Assembly: GCA_030407085.1 (NCBI GenBank)
Contig: CM059586.1
Span: forward strand, 107,025,501 to 107,089,500
DNA from: Trichopria drosophilae
Taxonomy: Eukaryota > Arthropoda > Insecta > Hymenoptera > Diapriidae
Length of the DNA stretch: 64,000 bases
Reading direction: 5' to 3'
Shown here: positions 18,267 to 29,409 of the stretch, one piece after another
Layout: the number at the start of each line of letters is the position of its first letter
How positions within the stretch are numbered: position 1 is the stretch's first letter
The notes under the pieces: generated by a model
Seen by the model: only the letters and a program-made list of their open reading frames with translations
Databases searched by the model: none
Told to the model about the DNA's origin: nothing
Program-made: the position numbers and the translations under genes

Positions 18267-19198
18267 TACACTGTAAAAAATGTAAATGAAATTTACATTT
18301 TTTTTGTGATTTTCAAATCTAAAAATATGGTGATATTACCACGTTAAACGTAGTAAATTTCCTAAGGGAGGTTAGGAATTTCAAAACGATTTGTAAATTC
18401 CCTACACTGAAGGAGGTAAATTTACAACGCTACGCATTTTTTCCACGCTATAAGTGGGTAAAAATCGAGCCCATGCTGTACATGGTAAATTTACAATATG
18501 AGGGGAAAGACCATTGGTGTAGCAAAATTAATTTTTACATTAAAATTCCTCTTATTTTAGTTTTATTTTGTTTTTAAATATAAAACAAAGGAATATATTG
18601 TAAAATTCATTATAAGATGTATTTTAACATTTTAGAGGTTTTTAGAGCTATAATCTTTTGTCGAAAGAAAACATTAAATCTAAATTCTTTTGTTGATAGA
18701 AAAACGTTCATCTAATGCAAGTTTTAGAGCTATAATTTTTTGTCGATAAAACATTTGTTGAAAGAAAACATTAAATCATAAAATCTAAATTCATAAATTA
18801 TTAAAATAACAAATTACTATTACAAGCCACTACAATTATTGGTTCAGGATTCCGTGCATAAATTTTACCACATAATGTAGAGTTCAAATCACCTGCCCGC
18901 ATATGGCGATTGCGCTTTAGTACATGACCTAAAATTTTCCCTATATTTGTTATAAATTTACTATTTTCTTGGAGAATTGAAACTTCTCTACGAGATAATA
19001 TTACCGTAACCTGTAAAATCCACTTTCAATTGTAAATTTACAATTATAAGTTGACATTTACAAAGTTAAAAAAGTAATATTCACAGTACCTATGTAAATT
19101 TACAATAATATTGCGTAAACGTCCTACTTGTAGCATGGGCAATATTGGGTCCCACTCTGCAAGTTGTAAATTTACATTTCCATCTTTTACATTATACT
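18267..19198. mobile_element. Word-saturated element (TGTAAATTTACA), termini TACACTGTAAAA-like
   Basis: Left TACACTGTAAAAAATG and right (minus strand) AGTATAATGTAAAAGATG are imperfect inverted ends. GTAAATTTACA or half of it recurs at 18280-18300, 18410-18425, 18483-18495, 19030-19060, 19095-19105 and 19165-19180. GAGCCCATGCTG near 18460 pairs with GTAGCATGGGC near 19131. The central 350 bp are AT-rich and featureless. Confidence 0.5.
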
Positions 19199-19712
19199 TA
19201 GTTATTTTTATTATTGTTAAAAATTTACTTACTCAATTAGTAATTGATTTTCACTGTTATTCTAGGCGTTATTAACTAATTTAGATTATAGAGTATGCAA
19301 ATCATTTTATTTAATATATCATTCTTCAGGCTCGATGAAGAATGGGGGACGTTGACAAGAAAATACCAAGGAAATTAATTGAGAATTGACCGAGAATTTT
19401 CAGAAATAAATAAAAATCACTTTTTTCCGAAAATTCTGGGTCAGTTCTCAATAATTATCTTTGGTATTTTCTAGGAAACTATTTATAGTGCTCAAAATTG
19501 CCCTTACAGGGCCATAATTTTGAAAAGTTTATTCAGTCATCTTGAATTTACGTTTTTTTAGTGAAATGTCCTACATTACCGGCAGACCACTTTAGAATCC
19601 TCTTAAGCTTGCTATATTTTGTGGTCTTGTAAAGTTCTCTGATAGATGACGTATGTTACTGCTTTTGCGAATTATATGACTAAGTATAGCGCGGGAAGTT
19701 CAATTTTAAAAG

Positions 19713-21480
19713 TTACTGTGATTCAAAACTTCGGATTTTGTTAACAATAACGGCGTGTTCTTTAAGGATTGAAATATTGTCAAGATATAATATAGATTTC
19801 AGAGTACACGGAAGAGCAACGTTTTCATTAGTTAGTTTGGATAATAAATTTAAGCTTGTGACACAAAATTGGGGACATTCAAATATGACATGATCATCCG
19901 TGCCTATTTCGTCATCATATTTGCATTTGGGAGAGTCCACGACTTTTATTTTATATAAATTAGCAGTATATTCCCAATGTCTAGATTTCATTCTGTTTAT
20001 AATGTTCATGGATTCTCTGTCCAATTTTTAATTTTTTTCCAAGGATGTTTTTTTGAAAAGTAATTAGATAGAAGGAAAGTTTGATCCTTAACCTTGAAAT
20101 CCTCAATTAAGTAATTTTGAAAATTGTTATTAAAACTAGATTGAATTGCTTCAGTGAAATTTAGCCAATGTGTTTTATATTTAATATTATAATTAGGATT
20201 TTGTTGAAGTGATATTTTTGTGAGCAGAGCACCATATTAAGATGATTTTATTTAAAATTAAGGATAGTTCGAATTTGATGTCGTAAAAAATTGTGTAAAT
20301 ATTATGTATTTTATGTAATTCTTTCGAAATAATATTCAGGGATTCTAATGAATCTGTAATAATTAAAACTTTCCCCAAGTTTTGTATTTGACTGTATCAT
20401 ATAGCGTATCATAATGGCTACTGCTTCCGATTCAAACGAACTTAGATCGTCATTTATGCGATGTTTACATAAAAAATTTTTATTTGCATGAAAAATTGCC
20501 ATAGCAATTCTCTTTATACCCAATTGCTTGCGGTTAATCGATGCAGCGTCCATATAAATCTGGTGATAGTCTAGAAATCTGATCCCTAAATGATGGTTAA
20601 AGGAGTTGGGAGATTTGCGACCCATGGCCCTCTTGCCACTATCTGTAACTATTTCACAGGAATGAAATAACATCGTAGGTGGATATTCAATAGAAGGAGG
20701 AATTGAAGAATTCCCTATTGTTAGAAAAGGCAGCATGAATATCGGGACAAATTTTTTTTGTGTTTGTTTATTGATTTTTTCTTAATTTCATCTGAAAGCT
20801 TTAATTTGCTAATAATGAATTGGTTTTCTGTTGCCGCTTTAGATATCAATATATATATTTAGAATTGATTTTGGTAATATCTAATTCAATTGCGGTTATA
20901 TTAGATAGTTTGTAAATTACTGGCGTTGGAGTAGATTTCATCACACCTAAACAGGTTCTTAAGATTGCTAATTGAAGAGTTTTAATTTTAGGAGTTGGAA
21001 TAACATGTGTGACCCCGCAATAATATATAGGTTGACAGAAACCTTTATAAATATTAATTAGGTGGCTGGGGTATGCTCCCCATCTCACTTTGCTGATGCA
21101 TTTTATTAAAACATTATGTGCCATATTGGCTTTTTTATAGGAATCTTCTACAGGGTTTTTCCAACTCAGTTTAGTGTAAAAAATGACACCCAAGAATTTC
21201 ACTGAATTTGAGTTACTTATTTTGGTGCCCTGTAGAGAGATTGTAATTTCCTTAAGATTAGTATTTTACTTGTAAAAATAATAAAATTTGTTTTGTTAGT
21301 GGCTATAGCGTTAGCGGTATTGAGAGAATGGTGTGATGTGTAAATTGCACAATCAGCAAATTGTACATTTTTTGTATGGTCACCTATATGTTATTTTGTA
21401 TTTATCTAATATAAAAATTAAAAAGCAGAGGGCTAAGAACAGACCCTTGAGGAAGTCAGCCCATTTTATTATTGTATAAA
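19713..21480 (-). pseudogene. Decayed non-LTR retrotransposon (LINE): reverse transcriptase, RNase H and C-terminal remnants
   Basis: Reading down the minus strand: RT motif PQGSVLSPLLFNFY (from 21452), a broken catalytic box FADC (21360-21349, normally F/YADD), the RT thumb KFLGVIFYTKLSW followed by CISKVRWGAYPS and IYKGFCQPIYYCG (21202-20846), an RNase H segment with IYMDAAS and DDLSSFESEAVAI (20736-20311), a second RNase H piece with LIITDSLESLNIIS and ILIWCSAHKN (20378-20193), and a tail with RMKSRHWEYTANLYKIKV and TDDHVIFECPQF (20024-19713). RT followed by RNase H is the layout of the Jockey/R1/LOA/I-type LINE group. Stops and frameshifts break it throughout. The 5' half is absent. Confidence 0.85.
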
Positions 21481-22097
21481 GGCTTGCAATAGATTTCTAT
21501 CTGAAACTTTATCAAATATACATATAATCATATTTTTCAAACGCAAAATACGTAACGATTTGGAACTATACATGAAGGTAAAGTTTCATAAATATTAATC
21601 TAAAAGTGCACTGAGTGTATTTAAACACAATTATACATATATTAAAACAAAATTTAACAAATTGATCAATCAATTTTAGTCCGAAATTATGGAGAAAACT
21701 AGATTGAAACAATATTTTGCACTTTAAGAATTTTAGAGTGCACGTTTTTATACATCGGAGAAGCTCACGTAACCTCAAAGATAAAATATCCTCGAATTCT
21801 CAGACTAATGAAATGGGATGTTTGCTTCTTCGAATAATGCGAAATTGTAAAGTAGTGTATAATTCGCTAATTACCGAGACGACAAAGTCGATTTGAAACC
21901 ACAGAACACTTACTAAAATTGAAAGAGAAGATACATTTTTTCGTCGCAATCCAGAACTTGTGGCTAACGAATCCGAAAAGTATATCATTTGAAACATTCG
22001 TTAATGGGGTTCTAAAGTGTTCCGCCTACAAGATATCAATTATTTTCACTAAAAACCGTAAATTAAAAATTACTCAATAAAATTTTTAACATCTGTT

Positions 22098-22190
22098 AGG
22101 GCAATTCTAATTACTACAGACAGTTTCCTAGAAAATACCAAAAACATTAATTGAGAACTCAGTGAACATTTTCGAAAATAAATCATTTTT
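22098..22190. repeat. Inverted copy of the 3976 and direct copy of the 19355 repeat fragments
   Basis: GGGCAATTCTAATTACTAC followed by CAGTTTCCTAGAAAATACC is the reverse complement of 3976-4031. The following TTAATTGAGAACTCAGTGAA resembles 19375-19395. Similar fragments thus stand on both sides of the LINE remnant. Confidence 0.45.
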
Positions 22191-22648
22191 TTTATTCAAT
22201 AGGCGTAAAATGAGCGATGTATTAAGAGAGGGATTTTGCTGAGTCATCATTGTTAAAAATCATTGAAAAATGGCCATTTTTCACACCTACTGAATTAAAA
22301 AATTATGTTCGTCTCACGGGCGTAAATTTTTACGCCCATGATACGAAAATGACTATTATCTATATCATCCTCGGGTGTGTAAATGTTGAATTTTAGCCCA
22401 CATAACAAATTTTTATTCCTTCATTGTACATTTTTAGAGAATTTTTTCATTTATGCGACTTTCCAATATTGCCCTTTTTTGTTATATTCCCACTAATACG
22501 GATAATAAAAAAAATTTGGTAAACAGATTTTAGAGATTTAATAACGGGCTTTCTCGTGAAAACCATTTTTAAAGTTTCCAATTTTATTCTGACACCTTGG
22601 GCCAGTCAACCGGAAGTTCACAAATACGAAAAAATTATCAATACACAT

Positions 22649-23857
22649 CCCAGTCAGCACTGGACGTCCAGTGGACGTACATATTTCGTCCATGTTACGT
22701 CCATACGTCCAGGACAAAAAATGGACGTAAATGGACGTCCAACGTACGTACATCTCCGGACGTTATATGTACGTCCATCTTTGAACATCCAACGGACGTC
22801 CATATTACGTCCAAATTAGGTCCATAAATGTATGGACGTATATCGTATGTCCTATGTACGTACATACTTGGACGTCCAATGTACATACTTATGTGGACGT
22901 CTAAGGTACGTTCATTTTTCGACCATTCGGACCTGCATTTTTATGGACGAATAATGGACGTCCAGTGTACATACATACTTGGAGGTCCAGTGTACGTACA
23001 TAAATGGACGTCCGCGGCACCTCCATTTTTCCAAGAAGATGTGGCGCTGCGCGCACAAGATGGCAGCCACGACGACGCGACGCGCTGGTGTGAAGAACTC
23101 CTTTGTCTTTTATGGCTCCTTTACACGCGGTACTCCTTATATTTTTACGTAAATTAATGAAATTCGATAATTTCGGTCGCATTTGTTGGCGTGGATCGTT
23201 GGAGGCCCGTATAAGTGCAGAAGTGGACATACGTTGGATATATTATATTACGTATATTTTGTTCGCTTAAAGTCCATTTTCGGACCATTGAACGGCCATA
23301 TTTCGTGCGGAATGTTACAATATTGAACGTAAAATAATTTGGACGTTATTAGTCCATAGAATACTGAACGTATATTGGACGACCAATGGACTTGATATGT
23401 TACGTATTTCGTCCGTTATGGTCCATCGAACGTCCACTCTTGGGCCACTGTACGTACATTTTGGACGTCCACCGCACGTTCAAATGTGTGTAGTCTGGTC
23501 GTTCCATGAAATAATAATGGACGTTCAGTGGACCTCCTATGGACGTCCACTGGACCATATTTTATCCACGGTACGTCCATGTTTAGTCCACATTTCGTAC
23601 ACAGCCGTCTTTTGGACGTCCATATACCACTTATTTCGTCCATTTATTGGCCACACTTCGTCCATAGTACGTCCAAATTTCACCCAGAGTACGTACACGC
23701 CTGGACGTCCATTGGATGTACACTTCTCTCTCCTCTGGACGTACCATGGACGTACAATGGACGTCCCAAATGTGCAATATGGACGTCCAGTGGAAGTTCC
23801 TTCTGGACATAGCGTACGTACATTGGACGTCCAATGGACGTACATGTGCTGATTGGG
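22649..23857. mobile_element. Word-saturated element (GGACGTCCA) with CCCARTCAGCAC termini
   Basis: It starts CCCAGTCAGCACTGGACG and ends with the complement of CCCAATCAGCACATGTACG. The interior is almost wholly variants of TGGACGTCCA, GGACGTACA and CGTCCAT in both orientations. The exceptions are a GC-richer, word-free core at about 23035-23230 and a sparser zone to 23400. The many ORFs on both strands (Thr/Ser/Gly/Arg/Val-rich) are artefacts of the repeated word. There is no transposase. I do not recognise the superfamily. Confidence 0.75.
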
Positions 23858-24360
23858 TGATATATGTGATTCATGGAGCCTACTACTTGCAAAATTCAAT
23901 TATCTGTAATTTCGCCGATACCTATCGTATAAAAACGATTTTCTTTTAATTTTAAAGACAATTTAATTCTCTTTTACATTAAGTATGACCTTGGAAGTTC
24001 CAAATATATCCTTTAAATGATGGAAAAATGTTTATTCTCTATATTGGAGTTCATTACGTATTTCGTACCCAATATTTACGATAAAAAACGAAAACCTCAA
24101 CCAAAATATAAATAGTTTGCAAAAATACGTACACAAAATCAGTTTTTTTAAACTGTTAATTCGAGTTTAAGTTGCTCTCAACCATTGCATAATATTTTTA
24201 AATAACTAATTACATTAATTTGTGTAATTTATAACTGATAATGATTCATTGATTAATACAGTAAGGAAACGAGAAGCAATTTAAGGATCGAGAACGAACA
24301 ACGATCAATGCCATTCGAAAGTTTCGCGAGAAGCTGGGAGTTGACGCTTATTAAAATCAT

Positions 24361-24390
24361 TTAACCCAACCAGTCACACCTAAATTCACA
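24361..24390. mobile_element. Possible lone TTAA element end
   Basis: TTAACCCAACCAGTCACACC resembles the TTAACCCATTCAGTCACAGG end at 40951. No partner end is found nearby. Confidence 0.25.
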
Positions 24391-24864
24391 GTAGGTTTAA
24401 GACGAGATCCGAAGAAAAATATGTGACATCATGACATCTTGATTGTTATACTTTGACTCCGAGCAACCCCTCGTTACATACCCGGTTGCTGAGTTATATT
24501 TTTGTCGCCGATCTCCAAGTTCAGCCTCATAATCTCCTTTTGTAATCCAAACTTACTTCGTTTATTCCATGTTTTCCAGGTTTTAAATAATTTTAAAACC
24601 CATTTCAAAATGTGTTTTTATCTGGAATGTCTCTATTTTGAATTTTTCATCTACTTATTATTTCTCTCTTTATTTAGCCAAGTAGAAAATGTTTCATATA
24701 TTTTTTTGTTCTAAAATGTGAAGGCATTTTTGTAGTTATAATTTGTTTTCTAGTTTATATCTTGGGCACAATAACATCCAAACAAACGAGAAAGTATTGA
24801 AGCTTGAATCTGGTTATAAAATATTTAACAGATTTTTTATGATTTAAAATGTTAATACCAAGTA

Positions 24865-25104
24865 CAGCAGTCCACGACCTAAGTTATATCGTCCAAAGTT
24901 ACAGGTACATCCTAAGTTATATGTTGATATTGCCCAAAGTTATAGCAGTCGCTTCCTCTCCTTCTCACACGACATTGTTTCGCTGAGCCACACTCGCCTC
25001 GCGACATAATGTTAAGGAAATGGAGATATTGATGGGCTATAACTTTGGACAAACTTCCGCCATCTTGAAAGAACATGCCATATAACCACGGTCGGGGATT
25101 ACTG
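24865..25104. mobile_element. CAGYA-type MITE with CCTAAGTTATAT repeats
   Basis: The left end CAGCAGTCCACGACC (preceded by TA) and right end GGTCGGGGATTACTG are inverted with mismatches. CTAAGTTATA / CCAAAGTTATAG motifs recur four or five times, both direct and inverted, close to the ends. The GC-rich centre holds a non-genic ORF on the minus strand. It looks like a pogo/Tigger-type miniature element. Confidence 0.5.
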
Positions 25105-25507
25105 CATTGTTTACCATAAAGGGAGTTTGGACTTTGTAAACGTTGAAAAACACATGGCAAAGTCCCATCATTTCTTGAACACTTTTATATATTATGTCAA
25201 AGTAAATGTAATTTATTATAATTGTAATGGCTATAACGCTAGAGAATTCAACAATACATACGACTTTAGATCAATAGACACCTAGAACAAGGTTATGCCA
25301 CGCAAATGTGTTATTGTACTAACTTGGACATAACTGTTTGGCGGGTACGCCACATTGTTTGTGTACTTAAATTGACATGATTAGGTGCATGTCAAAATCT
25401 AATATCTATTTCATTCGATAAATATAATTTTTCGAGAAAATTGTGGAAAACTTATACTTGTATCTTTTAAAAGCTAATTTTTCAAGTTTGTCCAAGAAAC
25501 GAACAAT

Positions 25508-25978
25508 CCCAGTAAAACGGAAATGGATTCATTTTGTTGAAATTGAATCCGCGGTTTTCATTATTCTAATCCCCGTAAATCCAAAAATAATATTATAATA
25601 TAGTATTTTTGGATTCCCAGGGATTGATATGAAGCTCGCATTCAACAGCAGGAATTCACATGCATTGAAAATCCATTTATTTTTGGTAATATTATTTTTG
25701 GATTTGTAGGAATTGAAAAAGTTAAAATCGAATTCCTCAGCAGGGATTCACATGTATTGACAATCCTCTCGTTTTTGGAAATATTATTTTTGGATTCGCA
25801 GGGAAAGGAACAATTCTGTATGAATCCCTCAGCAGTGATTCACATGGATTGAGGATCCTCTTATTTTAGGCAAATATTATTTTTGGATTCGGGGGATTGA
25901 AAAACTTAAGACCGCGGATTCGGTTTTATGAAAATGAATCCACTTGAATCCATCTTCAATCCATTTTCGTTTGCTGGG
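25508..25978. mobile_element. Word-saturated element (GGATTC / GAATCC) with CCCAGYAAA termini
   Basis: The left end CCCAGTAAAACGGAAATGG continues ATTCATTTT. The right end, read on the minus strand, is CCCAGCAAACGAAAATGG followed by ATT. Inside, four ~85-bp direct monomers carry AATATTATTTTTGGATTC and a following GGGATTGA. The length is 471 bp. Confidence 0.65.
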
Positions 25979-26199
25979 CTTATTCAGAATTATTCTGTAT
26001 CATTCGGTGAAGCATACACGTTTGAAAAAAAATACCCACACCATGCCATGAAACCTGGACTTTTTTATTCCGAAATCTCAACAACAATAATTGATACCTT
26101 TGTCTATTTACTGACTTTTTGCGAGTTAACAGGAATTAATTCAGTATATTGCGAATGTATCAACGGTACCTGGCAGGTACTGTCCTAACCGCTCAACAG

Positions 26200-26900
26200 G
26201 AGCGATTTGTTTGTAAACAAAACCAGTAAGTACATTTATGGCGTTTCCTAAAAATTATGAAGCATTCGCAAGTTTATGTATTCAGAATGATTGCTAATTT
26301 CTCACAAAATACTTCTAGAAGCATCCGAAAGCAAACATTCACTTTACCACGAAGTATTCAGAAGAATTCAAAACATTACCGACATTGCTTCGTTCGGAGT
26401 AGGGAAGAATTCGCGTTATAATTTATCTGCAGAAGTTTAGAGAAGGATTAAAAAACAAGATAGTAAATTCTTACGATAGGATTACAATAATTGATAATAA
26501 AGAATTATATACAAATTAAAAAAAAGAATTGTAAGTTCAAAAGTGAATCATTTCCAATAACTCTGAATCGTTTTTCGTTTGCTGAGAAGATAGTTATCAA
26601 TTAAAAATCCTTAACTTCCTGTCTTAAGACCCATCGCAGCAAACGAACAATGATCCACAATTATTCAAAACTATTCAGTTTTATGTATTTGAATCCTATT
26701 TGTTCGCCTCCGTGAATAATTCTTTATTTTCAGTCGTTTTAAATTCTGATTCGAGGATAAACTACTCAAGTTTTGAATACTTCCAAATAATTGTTCTTTA
26801 CTGAAATCTTATCAAAACTTCTGAATCGTTTTTAATAATTTTGAAAGCATATCATTCATAACATTCACAAGTATTCAGTCTATACTTTTAAATCTTTTTG
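26200..26900. repeat. Zone rich in GAATTC / ATTCAGAA / GAATAATTC words
   Basis: Short inverted words such as AGTATTCAGAAGAATTC, GAATAATTC and AACTATTCAG are scattered here. TCGTTTTTCGTTTGCTG near 26567-26583 and GCAGCAAACGAACAATG near 26637-26653 look like two termini of the CCCAGCAAAC type facing outward from a 50-bp gap, so two degenerate word elements may abut. Boundaries are uncertain. Confidence 0.35.
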
Positions 26901-26980
26901 AACACAACGAGGTCACGAAATAGGACTCCCAAATATTAACAATAATTCTGTTTTCAATGCGTATGAATAGTTTTTCATCG

Positions 26981-27780
26981 ACCCATGTGCGAAATGCCGA
27001 TGCTGACCATACGGCCCAGTATTGGCCCAGCGTTGACAGCCGACTTTCGGCTACCGATGCTGGCCCAACGTTGGCAACTTCACTGTGCCAGAATCGAGCC
27101 AGCATTGGTAGCCGATACTGGCTATCACAAATTGCCAAACTTCGGCTGAAAACTGGCCAACGCATCGGGCCAAGCCTGGCAAATTGATCTCATAGGTATT
27201 TCTCCCGATCGTCGTCCCAGCGTCGGCCCAATATTTGGCCCGAGTATCGGACCAAGTCTGGCAAAGTGATAGTGCCAAATCTCGGCCCAGCGATGGAAAC
27301 ATTCAGGACCGAACATCGGACCAATTCTAGCAAATTTATTTCATACAAGGTACTGCCGATCGTTGGCCCACAGTTGGTCCAAAACCGACCCGAGCATAGG
27401 ACCAACCCCGTCGAATTAATAGCGCCAAATCTCGGCCCAACATTGACAGCCGACTTTCGGCTACCAAGGCTGGCCCAACGTCGGCAACTTCACTGTGCCA
27501 GTATAGGGCCAGCCTTGGTAGCCGATACTGGCTAAAACAATTTGCGAAACTTCGGCTGAAAACTGGCCAATGCATCGCGCCAGGCCTGGCAAATTGATCT
27601 CATAGGCATTTCTCCCGATCGTCGTCCCAGCGTCGGCCCAATATTGGGCCCGAGTATCGGACCAAGTCTGGCAAAGTGATAGTGCCAAATCTCGGCCCAG
27701 CGATGGAAACATTCGGGACCGAACATCGGTCCAAGCCTAGCAAATTTATTTCAAACAGAATATTGCCGATCGAATATCGA
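26981..27780. repeat. Word-saturated array (GGCCCAACGTTGGC) with a 410-bp tandem duplication
   Basis: The block from 27032 (TTGACAGCCGACTTTCGGCT) to about 27350 is repeated nearly identically from 27442 to about 27760, offset 410 bp. Words such as TTGGCCCA, GGCCAACG, TCTGGCAAAG and CTCGGCCCAG occur in both orientations. Base composition (GC about 50%) stands out. The overlapping ORFs on both strands are not genes. Clear terminal repeats are not visible. Confidence 0.65.
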
Positions 27781-27829
27781 CCGTGTCGAAAACGATGCAA
27801 GATAGAGCAAAAATTTACTAAACCTTTTT

Positions 27830-28346
27830 TTTTTTTGAAAAAAATGGTGAAAAAAAATTTTGAAAAACTTCATTTAAAAAATCTGAAAATATTCCACTAT
27901 ATTTCTCAATGAATTCTAAGAACTTTTCACTCTCAACATTTTTTTTAAAAAGCTCGTAGCTTTTGAGTTAGACCGTCCAGAAATTTTTCAACAAAATTTT
28001 GACTGAGAACCGCCATTTTAAAGCCGCCATTTTGAATGGAGAATTAATAACCATCCTATCTTTTAGTGTAACTAATTACTCCGCCAGATACAGAGACTTA
28101 GCTTGTTCCTGTTAAAAAGTACGATTATTTGAAGAAATTTTTTCAAAATTCACAATTTTTTTATGTTTAAACCGCCATAGTAAAAAAATGGCGGCAGATA
28201 TGGTCAATCTGAAACCGGATTTAGAAAGTTCGAGAAAAAATACAATAGGTATGTTATATCACAACGGTTGAATGATTTTTTTCTCTAAGAAAGCACCTAA
28301 TCAAAAGAAGTCAAAATTTACGGCATTTCAGGACGAAACGGGTTAA
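27830..28346. mobile_element. Truncated second copy of the 9901-10980 TTAA element (right half)
   Basis: From about 27865 to 28346 the sequence follows 10490-10980 almost base for base, including TCAACATTTTTTTTAAAAAG, GAACCGCCATTTTAAAGCC and the end GGCATTTCAGG..AACGGGTTAA. The left half is missing, and the copy begins right where the GGCCCAACG array ends. Confidence 0.7.
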
Positions 28347-28399
28347 CATAAAATAAAATAAAACAAATGGAAAATTGAAAAAAAAAATAGGAAATTGTG

Positions 28400-28650
28400 A
28401 CGAGGGGAATATCCAATTGGGTTCCTTGCGAGCCAGCAGAGAGCGAGAGAACTAGTTGAGGCGACCACGAGAGTCATTTCGAGGAGGTTTATTAAATTGG
28501 GTAGAATGCGATGCGTAGGCTTGCGCCGGATACTCGGAGAATGAATCTCATCCACAGAGAGGAAATTCGAATTAAGTCGACCATTGCCAGGAGTACCTAC
28601 TCGACGCGGAACTCTCCGAGCTTACAAATTCCGCAACAGCATCAGCCTTT
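28400..28650. other. Unassigned GC-richer segment
   Basis: This is about 250 bp with more G+C than its surroundings and no repeat word (for example GCGAGCCAGCAGAGAGCGAG). ORFs of 60-70 codons cross it on both strands without recognisable similarity. It could be a fragment of an unknown element or exon; nothing supports a gene. Confidence 0.2.
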
Positions 28651-28849
28651 TTATATGCTTTTTTTAATAAAATTTTATTCAAAATCAACATTTTTATAAA
28701 AGATGAAAAATTTTGAAAATTTTGTGGTATGTTCAAAAAATTCTTCATTCAAATAAATTGTTAGATAAATATTCATAACTTTTGCAATTATTACCTAGCT
28801 TGGAACCAATCACAAGTTGAGGATTCCCAACAAACACTACCCAATAAAA

Positions 28850-29058
28850 ATTTTCTCCAAAGCATGTCTAAAAGATATCTTTTAGATATCTCTTTTAGGG
28901 ATACTTGACAAAAGATATCTAAAAGATGTCTTTTCGAAAGATATCTTGATCAAGACGTCTAAAAGACATCTTTTCGAAAGATGTCTTGCACAAAGACGTC
29001 TAAAAGACATATGAAAGATGTCTATCTAAAAGACGTTAAAGATATCTTGGAGAAAAAT
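28850..29058. mobile_element. Word-saturated element (AAGATATCTTTTAGA / AAAGACGTCT)
   Basis: ATTTTCTCCAAAG at 28850 and CTTGGAGAAAAAT ending at 29058 are inverted ends. Between them AAAAGATATCTTTT, AAAAGATGTCTTTTCG, AAGACGTCTAAAAGAC and similar words alternate. CCCAACAAACAC at 28826 resembles the CCCAGCAAAC terminus of other elements and may be the true left end. Confidence 0.55.
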
Positions 29059-29064
29059 ACTGTA

Positions 29065-29324
29065 CACTAGTCCTCCCCTTAAGTTTTCTTCCCCTAAGTT
29101 TTATACTTCCCATAGGTTTTACGAGTCTCCCCTCCTATGTTTTATGTTTCCCCTCACGGTCTCTCCCACCAATAAGCATTTTATAGTCGCCTATGAACCA
29201 CTCATGCGCGGCGTGCAGATGAGCACCAAAAGCTCTGATAGTGGGGGTTAGGGGATAGTAAAACTTAAGGGAAGAAGCCGCCTTCGGTATAGCTGAAATG
29301 TAAAACTTAAGGGGAGGACTACTG
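29065..29324. mobile_element. TA-flanked MITE, CACTAGTCCTCC / CAGTAGTCCTCC termini
   Basis: The left end is CACTAGTCCTCCCCTTAAG after TA, and the right end is the complement of CAGTAGTCCTCCCCTTAAG before TA. CCCCTAAGTTTTAT-like motifs are repeated four times in the left part. It is pogo/Tc1-like, with no transposase. Confidence 0.65.
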
Positions 29325-29344
29325 TAGATTTTGTTTACTACAAA

Positions 29345-29400
29345 TTCGAGAAATTCGAGGCACCACGAATTGAACCCAGGACCTTTGGACTACTAGATGA
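29345..29400 (-). repeat. tRNA-like 3' half (possible SINE fragment)
   Basis: On the minus strand GGTCCTGGGTTCAATTCG contains a good RNA polymerase III B-box (GGTTCAATTC) with flanking bases like a T-arm. No 5' half (A-box, acceptor partner) is present, so it is not an intact tRNA. A tRNA-derived SINE remnant is the likeliest reading. Confidence 0.35.
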
Positions 29401-29409
29401 TGGTTTTTC

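Noticed and set aside
22556..23949. A dozen overlapping ORFs of 63-151 codons on both strands
   Set aside because: They arise because the GGACGTCCA word has no stop codon in several frames. Composition is monotonous and mirrored on both strands.
26875..27912. Several 63-96 codon ORFs on both strands
   Set aside because: The same effect from the TTGGCCCAACG words; near-identical ORFs repeat with the 410-bp duplication.
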